DNA of 32,693 nt from a virus, in IMG/VR virus record IMGVR_UViG_3300042556_003028, positions 1 through 32,693 of that record; one strand, 5' to 3'. A program made the position numbers and the translations under genes. This document shows, piece by piece, positions 1 through 8,364 of this stretch (positions within the stretch are counted from its first letter, which is position 1; each line of letters opens with the position of its first letter). The notes beneath the pieces were generated by a model that had not been told where the DNA came from, did no database searches, and worked only from the letters and a program-made list of their open reading frames with translations.

Positions 1-3000
1 GTTCCATTGGTTGCAGTCAAACCATGGGTAAGAGACATTGAACTTGCTTGTATCTGACCAGCAGTCAAACCATGGACAAGAGACATTGAAAAACCAGTAA
101 TGTGTTTATCAAATACTGCAACACCCGTTGATCTAAATGTGCCTGTAGTAATACCCTGACTAACAACAGATGTTGATGTAATACCTCCAATGACAGCATA
201 CGGACCTGCCATATTATCGAAGAAGAAATTACTCGCTGTCAGAGTTGATACAAATGCTCTACTTGCTGTGATTCCCGCAGTTGATGTAATTGGTCCAAAA
301 ATATCTACGGATGAACCTGATGCGAATGTGAATTTGGAACTGTTAAATGTGACACCACCGTCAGAACCATCACCAAGTGTTTTTGAATTAGTCCTGAAAA
401 GATTTCTATTTGTGACTCCAAGACTTTGTGCCATATCATAACGAATATAGCGGTCATCGTGTTGATGTCCAGTCAAAATTCTGGCTCTCATTCCACGCAA
501 ACCACGAATGATCCAATTTACAGACAAATAATCTGGCATCGAATCAAAGGGCTGTCCTTGTGCCCCAACTGGACCCTCTGCGGTAAATATATTATCTGCA
601 CCAGAATCAGTTTGAGTGTCAGTTAAATATCCCCCTGCTGCGGTAATTCCACCTGTTATCTGAAGAGAACCGATTGGTCCACTAGTTGTTCCTAATCCAG
701 ACAATTTTCTCAACCTATGGGAGTGTGCTGGAATATTATTTTCAATAAGTGTCTTAAGATTCGATCCTCCAAAATCCCCAATCTTTATATTTGGGTATAG
801 AGAATTTAGCGATGTGGAGGTTAGTCCCCTCGTAGATCCAACAAGAACTCTTCTACGAATATCGGGAAGGAAGAATGTGCTTGTGAAAGTTGCATCTGTT
901 CTTCCGGTGACAATAAATCCAGTTGCCCCAGTTCCACCCACAAAGTTCTTGAATGTCACTATATTGTTCTGAACTGCACTGACATAAGTATCAACAGAAG
1001 CGTTTGTAAGACCGCTAGAAACAGACTGAACCCGAACTGCGTCATTTACAGATAAATTTCTTGTTCCGCCATCCATGCTTACCTGGATATCTCTCAATCC
1101 ACCAGTAAGTGCATTTGATGTCACCCCCTGTGCATAAAACTCCTGACCAATGATATTGTACAAATCTGTCCAGTCTGTTACCTTCAATCTATTGCCATCA
1201 CAAAGTAACCAACCAGTAGGAATTTGCGCTGTGGGGCCAACAAACGGAGAAATCACACCAACAGGTTGGAAACCATCAATGTCGATCATATCTGTTGGTT
1301 CAAACAGAATCTCCCCTTGATATGCTCTCACATATCCATTGTCACTACCGAGTGCTTGGAAAATTGGCTTTCTTACCCCGTTGATTGGAATTTGATTTGG
1401 TCCTGGACTATCAGGATCAAGAACTAATCTACCGGCACTTCCAGTTGCACTTAGATAATAGGTACTTCCGGTGACAAGAGGAAGAAGTGAAGCAATTGAT
1501 CCCGTAGATCCTGCAAGCCCGCTGATGAATCCCTCTGTGACTACACAGAAATTATTTGGATCATTTACGACACTAACCATTCCGATTGCTTCTGCATTTG
1601 CAGGGGTATCGGCTTTTGCACCAGTAAATCCAATCGAACCAGAACCAATTGTACGAATTACGTCACCAACTCTAAGTCCATGGTTGGTTATCGTATAGCA
1701 CTTAACAATTGATTGAGTTTCAATCCAATCACTACTGATCTTTCCAGATGCAAGTGCGACTGGAATTTGCCATGGAGTGGACGCTGTAACAGCATGTGCA
1801 CCATCAACCATGTCAACATTCAATCCTTGGGCAAAATTAAAAACCGTGTTATTGGATGATGCCGACCCAGTAACTGAAACTGTAGTGTATGAAGATCCCG
1901 ACGCAGACGGCCAAACAATGAATTGTGTTCTTGCCGGACCTGTTCTACCGTGTGGTTTAAATCCAAACTCAAGAGGTTGATATTGACCTGTACCGCCTAG
2001 ATCCTGTGAGTTTCTTTTTGTTATGCTCCAATACCCATGCTGTTCATTGAGATTTGTTGAAAATGATGTTTGGCCGAGACCACCAATTCGTATCGTTGCC
2101 TCCCCTGTTTGACCAACAAAATGAAACTTGTTGTTAAATTCATTGACTGTAGAAGAAGAAGGATATCCATACGAAAAGAATTTCGAAGAAACAACACCAG
2201 CAGTTGATCCGCTTACACCAAGGTTTACTGGAAATCCTGAAGGTCCAAGCGATATAAATGCATTATATGCAGAATCCCAAACGAAAAATTTATCACTTTG
2301 CGATCCACGAATCCGAATACCAGATTGGTCAAGTTGAGTGTCCGGTAGGAATGCTTCTGCAATTGTCGGTTGAGAAACAATACTGAAGTCAAAATTGGTT
2401 CCAGTCAGACTGATTCTACCGAGAATGTCAATGTCCGATGCTCCACCGAGTGTGAAGTTGTGAAGGTTCAGAGATGATGTAAGTCCTCCATATGTAATAG
2501 AACTAATCTTACCTCTAGTCGTAAAACCAGCAGTATTCCCTTCACCTGGGTTATAGTAGAAAAAATCTTTTCCTTGGTAAAACGATTCCAATTGACCATA
2601 AGTTGTGCCTGTAACGGAAACACCAACAAGCCTAGCATATGACAATTCAATTAGTCTATCTTCGATTCTCAAGTCATTTGAATCTAGATTTGATGCTGTA
2701 CCTGCGATAATAAAATTACCATTAACTGTGATGTCGCCATTGAAAGAAAATCCATTTGGCAAATAAACCGTGGGTGGTAGAATTCGATCTGCCGAAATTT
2801 TCTTTGGGGTTCCTGCTCCGGTATTGAGTGTTGTATCTGAATTATCACTAACTACAATCCAATCATCGTTTGCCAAAAAGGATGCACTTGGTCTTGATGA
2901 TACAATAGCATTATCATATCCCGACGGATCGACAGTCGGAAGAGAGGACATATCAACTTGAACAGTTCCACGATTATAGTTAATACTCCCAACACCTATA

Positions 3001-3203
3001 CCTGGACCAGGAACAACTCTGATATTAAAAATTCCTGATGTGCAACTCGGAGTAAATCCCGTGAGTCCACTTGTGGTTCCAAGGGAAATATCATAAATTT
3101 GAACTGGATTAATAGCACTGATGATTTGATTCGTTCTGTCGTACCAGGTATAAAATGTGTCTGACAGAATAAGTGATTGTATATTAACTAAATTACAGGA
3201 CAT
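1..3203 (-). CDS. tail fibre protein with phage tail collar domain (3' end outside window)
   Basis: I read this frame directly: it is open from an ATG at 3203 to the left edge (about 1067 codons), so the C-terminus is missing. The N-terminal third is Gly/Ser/Thr-rich beta sequence and contains a segment like FNGDITVNGNFIIAGT, typical of phage long-fibre shafts. Around residues 655-790 there is a tail-collar type domain (PF07484 family pattern), with IPTGWLLCDGNRL followed about 110 residues later by FFLPDIRRRVLVG. This family forms trimeric distal fibres that contact the host surface. The start overlaps the stop of the upstream 65-aa gene (TAATG), and AGGA lies 10 nt before the ATG. The gene is last in the baseplate/fibre block, where host-recognition genes usually sit. 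A 48-nt repeat lies near the left edge. The family assignment is good; the receptor and exact T4 equivalent are unknown. Confidence 0.85.
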   Translation of the reverse strand, partial: MSCNLVNIQSLILSDTFYTWYDRTNQIISAINPVQIYDISLGTTSGLTGFTPSCTSGIFNIRVVPGPGIGVGSINYNRGTVQVDMSSLPTVDPSGYDNAIVSSRPSASFLANDDWIVVSDNSDTTLNTGAGTPKKISADRILPPTVYLPNGFSFNGDITVNGNFIIAGTASNLDSNDLRIEDRLIELSYARLVGVSVTGTTYGQLESFYQGKDFFYYNPGEGNTAGFTTRGKISSITYGGLTSSLNLHNFTLGGASDIDILGRISLTGTNFDFSIVSQPTIAEAFLPDTQLDQSGIRIRGSQSDKFFVWDSAYNAFISLGPSGFPVNLGVSGSTAGVVSSKFFSYGYPSSSTVNEFNNKFHFVGQTGEATIRIGGLGQTSFSTNLNEQHGYWSITKRNSQDLGGTGQYQPLEFGFKPHGRTGPARTQFIVWPSASGSSYTTVSVTGSASSNNTVFNFAQGLNVDMVDGAHAVTASTPWQIPVALASGKISSDWIETQSIVKCYTITNHGLRVGDVIRTIGSGSIGFTGAKADTPANAEAIGMVSVVNDPNNFCVVTEGFISGLAGSTGSIASLLPLVTGSTYYLSATGSAGRLVLDPDSPGPNQIPINGVRKPIFQALGSDNGYVRAYQGEILFEPTDMIDIDGFQPVGVISPFVGPTAQIPTGWLLCDGNRLKVTDWTDLYNIIGQEFYAQGVTSNALTGGLRDIQVSMDGGTRNLSVNDAVRVQSVSSGLTNASVDTYVSAVQNNIVTFKNFVGGTGATGFIVTGRTDATFTSTFFLPDIRRRVLVGSTRGLTSTSLNSLYPNIKIGDFGGSNLKTLIENNIPAHSHRLRKLSGLGTTSGPIGSLQITGGITAAGGYLTDTQTDSGADNIFTAEGPVGAQGQPFDSMPDYLSVNWIIRGLRGMRARILTGHQHDDRYIRYDMAQSLGVTNRNLFRTNSKTLGDGSDGGVTFNSSKFTFASGSSVDIFGPITSTAGITASRAFVSTLTASNFFFDNMAGPYAVIGGITSTSVVSQGITTGTFRSTGVAVFDKHITGFSMSLVHGLTAGQIQASSMSLTHGLTATNG
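13..90 (-). repeat. 48-nt spaced repeat in the tail fibre gene
   Basis: A 30-nt block beginning GCAGTCAAACCATGG occurs at 13 and again at 61 (period 48 nt, 16 codons), with two mismatches inside the block. On the coding strand it encodes the motif SMSLxHGLTA twice. The rest of each 48-nt period has diverged. The array may continue beyond the left edge. Confidence 0.7.
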
Positions 3204-3400
3204 TATTGTCTTTTCCTAAGTTCATCGATTACTGATCGGAGTTCAGATACTTCAAGTTCTAGCCTATTTAGTCGGTTTTTTTCTATTTCTTTTCGCCTCT
3301 TTTTTTCCTCATATTCTTTTATAGCAATTATGTCAGTTGACAATATTGCTCCCGTTTTAGTATCACGAACGAGTTTGCTGTTCTTTACAGGAATTTTCAT
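3203..3400 (-). CDS. small coiled-coil protein between the giant structural protein and the fibre
   Basis: This is a 65-aa protein. Residues 1-25 are a short beta-like head (MKIPVKNSKLVRDTKTG). Residues 28-65 are a highly charged helix rich in Lys, Arg and Glu, with a heptad-like run of Leu/Val (LELEVSELRSVIDEL), so a coiled coil is likely. The start ATG overlaps the stop of the 1651-aa gene (ATGA) and the stop overlaps the ATG of the fibre gene (TAATG). It therefore looks translationally coupled to both, and has no Shine-Dalgarno of its own. A role as a small virion or fibre-assembly component is inferred only from position; I do not recognise a named family. Confidence 0.75.
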   Translation of the reverse strand: MKIPVKNSKLVRDTKTGAILSTDIIAIKEYEEKKRRKEIEKNRLNRLELEVSELRSVIDELRKRQ

Positions 3401-6400
3401 GTGGCAACCATTCTGAGGTTCTTGATTCTTGGAAGTACTCTCTGATCATTTGAGTACATAACAATTTTTAATGAGAAGGCTCTGAATTGTGATAATCCAA
3501 GACCGACACTTGTATATGTAACCTCACGGAAATCATTTTCATTCTGTGAATATGCAGAATCTGTAGTTGTAAGTTGAGTATATCCAATATTTCCAAATAC
3601 GCCCTCACCTACAGGTAGAGGCCGGACAAAAACCTGAATTCTAGAGTCATAAGGATTGCAGAGAGAAAGTTGAACATGCAAATTGTTTGCTTCAAATCCA
3701 CTCTCAAGTACTACTTGTTTCGTGATATATCTCGATTCACTTGGAGCAGTCGCACCATAATTTGTTGAAAGCAATTCATTATTCTGTGAGAGTGTGTAGT
3801 TGTTGTTTATTTTGTTACCAACAATAAGATAGTGTGAAGTTTCAGCGTCAAACAATGGAGACACATAGGCATTTCCTATCATATCAACTTTAATTTCTGA
3901 GAATTTTCCCACACCTTTAGACCTTGTAGAAATATTTAAAGGTCTATCGATATTCTTGTTTGGCTGTGTGGAGATAAACGAACTACTAAGATCTGATAGC
4001 AAACCCTTCTCACTAAAAGAGATTGATGTGTTTGATGGATTTATGTAATTCATCTGTAGTCGCATCAAATCAAAGTTCGTTGCTGTCCCATAGTTTTCAG
4101 TTTTGTTCTGTAATTTAATATATCCAGAATTAGGAGAGAACTTGCAAAGATAAACAGAGAACTTTATGCAATCTGTATCTTTTTTCGTTATACTTCCTGT
4201 ATTTTGTGGCTGAAACAAACTGTTTATTGAAGGTTGCTTGGTTGCCTTTCTAATCGGATCGAATTCCTCAACACGGATAATATCTTCCCCAATTGTAGAT
4301 CCAAATACAGCATATTGACTACTATTTGTACTCAAAGAAATTGCATATTCATTTCCTGGTAGCAAGTAAATTGGACTTGAGAAAGAAAACTGCGTTTCAT
4401 TTGAACCATCAGAACTAGTTGTTATGTCAGAGGGATACAAAGTTTTCGTCCCAAAGGGGATGACCTTTGAAGGATGGGGGTATCCGTTTTGTGTTGGTTT
4501 CAACATTAGAGTGATCGGAGTGTTGTTATCGTCTGAGTGTTTACTCAAGAAAGAAACACCAATATTTTTTACAAATACTCCATCTGGATACTTAACTGGA
4601 TCTACGAAGAATGTTTGACTTAATGGTTCAGTATAACCAAAGAAATCAGTTGACAATAATTCAGTTAAACTAGATTGTATTTTGTTGGTCTTTACAGATC
4701 TTCTACGAACTATTGCGGGGCGAGTTGATAGTAAATTATCATCAGATAGTGTATCAATAGTTCCGGATACATTAAAGATTGCATCTGCTCCCATAGTTGC
4801 ATCTGTTACCGAGTTCGATTGACTGTCTGTGATTCTAAACAAACGACGGCCTGTAAGGAAATTTTGTCTTGGATCTTGATCCATGATATATCTAAGATTA
4901 TTCACTTCACCATTTGGCGATGTCAATTGTGAATCGCCCGTGCAATATGCAGTAATGTCTATGTCATCCACAAACACATAGAACTTGGTATTTGGTTTGA
5001 GACCTTTCGCATTAAGACGAATTTCATTATCTCTTGTGTAAGGAACAATATCTTTACGGATCACACGGGTGTTGGTTCTCCTACGAATACCCTCAGGGAC
5101 ACTGGATTTAAATGTATTTCCAAGATTAAAACCTCTAATACCAGCGACCAATGAATTTTTCGTATCTATTAGATTTTGTTTTGTTGTCACTTCATTTGAA
5201 GTTTCACGACCATACCAAATAGATTCCCAGAAATTCCATTGACTATTAAATCCTATACCCTCTTGCCAAGAGTCGTTTTCACCACCAACATTAACCTTAA
5301 CTGATGGGGTTAGACCTGTACTGAACCAGAAATCATTTGACGGCGAAAGTTCAAGAGTTCCGAGATAGTTGAAAACACTCGATGGATTCACAACGAATGA
5401 ACGAGTTGCAAGAGGTTGAACTATCTCAGCCGATGTTGTATAATCAAGTGTAATTATACCGTTTGGTGAAACAACAACTCCAGAAGACTCAATTGGTCCC
5501 GTAACACCAAAAACTCTTGACTCAAATGTTGGTCGCAGTTCGTTATTTTCAAAATCAATCGATGCAGCGTACATGGGATCAACCACATCACTGATGTTAT
5601 GACCTTTAAATTGATCGACCAAAATTCCTTTCTTAGGAATCTCGATATCGTTTTCATCTACAATTGATATCGCCTTTGCTTCTTGCTCAAGAAGTGAGAG
5701 TGTAGTATAATACTCTACTGCTTCCATTCTCTTCTCAATCTCTCCTATATCTCTCATAGTGTAGCGTTTGTTTTCAATAAAACGAACTGATAAATCCTTA
5801 TTGTTAATTGTAAATGGATTGACAGTCACAGAGTAGAGAGTCATAGCATTAGGATTATCTGAAGGATATTGCCCATCGATTGTTGGAGTTCCTTTGATGA
5901 CTCGGAACTTTCTATCTCTATCTAATACTATTTTGTCTGTCCTTGAAAGATAGTGCTTATATGTAAACAATTGATCATTTGCTGCTGTATTAACCGGAAA
6001 CCAAGGAAAACCAACAACTCCAGCCGTAACGCCAGTAGTTCCACGATCAGGACGGAAATCAATTGTATCTCGCAAATCGTACAATTCTCCTGTGGTTTTG
6101 CTCACATAACTTGGTATATCACTATAGTTCAAAGAAGAATATGAATCGACAGTAAATGGTCCTCGATTTGAAGATCTCTCAAATCTCTTAATTGTGGCTG
6201 AGTATGGTCCTGTTATACCTGATACCCCTTTACGAAGAATCATTCTAGACCAATCATAAATATTGTCTCTCTGTCCATCATCGAATGTAAAAAATTGCTT
6301 AATTTGTTGATTTGCAGATCCATCTTTGGTTCCGGTTAGAGAAATTACATCAAAAACATCTACTCTACCAGCAAGATAAAGGACGTTATTTCCATAGATG

Positions 6401-8352
6401 TCACTTGTAATTCCCGAATACTGCGTTGTAAAACCTCCAAGAGTCGGTCCAATATTTTCTGTAATAACAGTCTTTGATCTTCGAAGATTAGTTATCTCCT
6501 GAATATCAATACTAGTCACAACACTAATTGGCGTTGAAGCAGTTGTTCCAAAAAGAGTTAAGTCTATTTGTGAAGTTCCGATTCTCGCAGCAGTCCCACC
6601 TAATGGTCTACCATGAATATCAAATGCGGTTATATCATTGTTTGGAAGTGTAATTATTTGTGTTGGGATTGAGAATGCTACATCGGTTGTCGTGGTTGTG
6701 TAATCGGATACATTTATAGTTCCTCTGGAAGAACCGTTGGCAGTATTCACACTAAAATTTTGTCCAGGTACGGAACTAGGCACTACATTGAAAAATCCAG
6801 CAATAGCATAGTTAGCATCATCAACACTTTTACCTCTAGTGCCTGTTGGGAATTTGTAAAGTAGGTTCCCATCCTTAATATTAATGAGACCATTAGAACC
6901 TTCTACGACAAAAGCAGAAGTTGGACCGGTGGCTGACGCATGTATACGAGTTACCTCTGTAAATGCTGCTGTAGATCCCATCTCAACATTATAAAGATAT
7001 AGGTTATAAACCCCTGAACCTACATCATAAGGCTCTACCCACCGAACCCTTGCTGTACCTACTGCATTTTGCGCTTGTCCGCTCGTCCCCTTCCCCAAAT
7101 AAACTAAATTCTGTTGCTTAAAATCAAATATATTTGCAAATCCAGAACCAGTTGCACCAGAGAACTTGACCCTAACATATGGGCCTACTGATCTATTAAA
7201 GTACTTATCAGTAACAGTTCTAACATGATCTGTATCACGGGCTGCATCTATAGGAATCCTCGTTAATCCTTGAGTTTCAAACTCATATCCAAAAATATAT
7301 GCTTTTCCTGGCTCAAGATCTGCGAATAGATTTCCTGTTGGTCCGCCGTTTGATATGCCGGGTCCGTCTTGAATACTAAGTTCAAATGGTCTTACTGTGT
7401 AGTTACCTGACTCATCATATGTACGACGAGCCATATTGTCTTCTAGTGATGCGTAGTCTGGATATTTCTCTATCTTGACAGGAACACCATTCACTATTCT
7501 CAAGAACTCTATAAAGTCTTTTCTTGAAAAATTGTCCGTGCTACTTGTATCACTTGCAGTAAATCCGTTTTGAGTAATCAACAGATCTATCTTAAATCTG
7601 TCTGCACCTGGAGCATTGTAATTATAAGATCCAAAAGCAGGATCATTTAGAGTTAAATCGTCTTCTGATTGAACAAATGTCTTGTTAACTGAAAAACCTA
7701 TTCTTGAAGTGGGATTATCATATATTCTAATTTGATTCCCCGCTGGACCTGATAATGAGTACGCTCCAACCGATTGAAAATCGTTTAAAACAAAGTATCC
7801 CTCTGTAAATCTGACCCCACGATCAACTGAAACCACTAAAGCATTTCCTGTTGGGGGTATAGTGAATGACGTTCCCGTTACACTTGCAGAAATACGAACT
7901 CCACTATTTCCTGTTCCGGAAAGAAAATCTCCCTTTGCAAAAGAGGTTCCCCCTTCGATATACTCAAAGAATACTACAGGAAATGCATCAACTGATGATC
8001 CCGTATATCCTCCTTCAGCATGAACAATTTTTGCCTTTGCTCTTGGGGTATTTGATGACGATATCGTTGAACCTATGAAGTCTTGTATGTTATTTGTTCC
8101 GGATAAGCCAGATACCCGTGCAAATCTTAGGCTATTGACTGTAATCTTACCATCAAGAACCATACTCCCTTCTTCAAAGACATGACTCCCAAATCTTTCA
8201 ATTTGATTCTGTAGTATAGTCTGAATTTGCGTTAGTTCTCTAGCCTGAACTCCAAAACCAGGCCGGAACATGATTCTGAGAAACTTTTTGTCCTCATTAA
8301 AGTCATCATAGTAGGGGTCGTTGTTAAAAAGTTCTGTAGTATATGATGGCAT
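3397..8352 (-). CDS. giant virion structural protein, DUF4815-type
   Basis: This 1651-aa protein begins with a segment (FLRIMFRPGFGVQARELTQ, residues about 24-42) that matches the N-terminal pattern of DUF4815 proteins, large structural proteins of T4-like cyanophages. The middle has a conserved-looking helical stretch (YTMRDIGEIEKRMEAVEYY), and the C-terminal third has the pattern LSQTFFVDPVKYPDGVF and NGYPHPSKVIPFG, also typical of this family. The rest is mostly beta-rich Gly/Ser/Thr sequence. It sits directly downstream of gp8, where T4 encodes gp9, gp10, gp11 and gp12, so it may form the peripheral baseplate or a fibre-attachment structure. AAAGG lies about 9 nt before the ATG. Its family membership is well supported by pattern memory; its precise position in the virion is inference. 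Confidence 0.8.
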   Translation of the reverse strand: MPSYTTELFNNDPYYDDFNEDKKFLRIMFRPGFGVQARELTQIQTILQNQIERFGSHVFEEGSMVLDGKITVNSLRFARVSGLSGTNNIQDFIGSTISSSNTPRAKAKIVHAEGGYTGSSVDAFPVVFFEYIEGGTSFAKGDFLSGTGNSGVRISASVTGTSFTIPPTGNALVVSVDRGVRFTEGYFVLNDFQSVGAYSLSGPAGNQIRIYDNPTSRIGFSVNKTFVQSEDDLTLNDPAFGSYNYNAPGADRFKIDLLITQNGFTASDTSSTDNFSRKDFIEFLRIVNGVPVKIEKYPDYASLEDNMARRTYDESGNYTVRPFELSIQDGPGISNGGPTGNLFADLEPGKAYIFGYEFETQGLTRIPIDAARDTDHVRTVTDKYFNRSVGPYVRVKFSGATGSGFANIFDFKQQNLVYLGKGTSGQAQNAVGTARVRWVEPYDVGSGVYNLYLYNVEMGSTAAFTEVTRIHASATGPTSAFVVEGSNGLINIKDGNLLYKFPTGTRGKSVDDANYAIAGFFNVVPSSVPGQNFSVNTANGSSRGTINVSDYTTTTTDVAFSIPTQIITLPNNDITAFDIHGRPLGGTAARIGTSQIDLTLFGTTASTPISVVTSIDIQEITNLRRSKTVITENIGPTLGGFTTQYSGITSDIYGNNVLYLAGRVDVFDVISLTGTKDGSANQQIKQFFTFDDGQRDNIYDWSRMILRKGVSGITGPYSATIKRFERSSNRGPFTVDSYSSLNYSDIPSYVSKTTGELYDLRDTIDFRPDRGTTGVTAGVVGFPWFPVNTAANDQLFTYKHYLSRTDKIVLDRDRKFRVIKGTPTIDGQYPSDNPNAMTLYSVTVNPFTINNKDLSVRFIENKRYTMRDIGEIEKRMEAVEYYTTLSLLEQEAKAISIVDENDIEIPKKGILVDQFKGHNISDVVDPMYAASIDFENNELRPTFESRVFGVTGPIESSGVVVSPNGIITLDYTTSAEIVQPLATRSFVVNPSSVFNYLGTLELSPSNDFWFSTGLTPSVKVNVGGENDSWQEGIGFNSQWNFWESIWYGRETSNEVTTKQNLIDTKNSLVAGIRGFNLGNTFKSSVPEGIRRRTNTRVIRKDIVPYTRDNEIRLNAKGLKPNTKFYVFVDDIDITAYCTGDSQLTSPNGEVNNLRYIMDQDPRQNFLTGRRLFRITDSQSNSVTDATMGADAIFNVSGTIDTLSDDNLLSTRPAIVRRRSVKTNKIQSSLTELLSTDFFGYTEPLSQTFFVDPVKYPDGVFVKNIGVSFLSKHSDDNNTPITLMLKPTQNGYPHPSKVIPFGTKTLYPSDITTSSDGSNETQFSFSSPIYLLPGNEYAISLSTNSSQYAVFGSTIGEDIIRVEEFDPIRKATKQPSINSLFQPQNTGSITKKDTDCIKFSVYLCKFSPNSGYIKLQNKTENYGTATNFDLMRLQMNYINPSNTSISFSEKGLLSDLSSSFISTQPNKNIDRPLNISTRSKGVGKFSEIKVDMIGNAYVSPLFDAETSHYLIVGNKINNNYTLSQNNELLSTNYGATAPSESRYITKQVVLESGFEANNLHVQLSLCNPYDSRIQVFVRPLPVGEGVFGNIGYTQLTTTDSAYSQNENDFREVTYTSVGLGLSQFRAFSLKIVMYSNDQRVLPRIKNLRMVAT

Positions 8353-8364
8353 AGTTTTTTACCT

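Noticed and set aside
1-3200. Several plus-strand frames of 60-83 aa
   Set aside because: All are shadows of the open minus-strand fibre gene.
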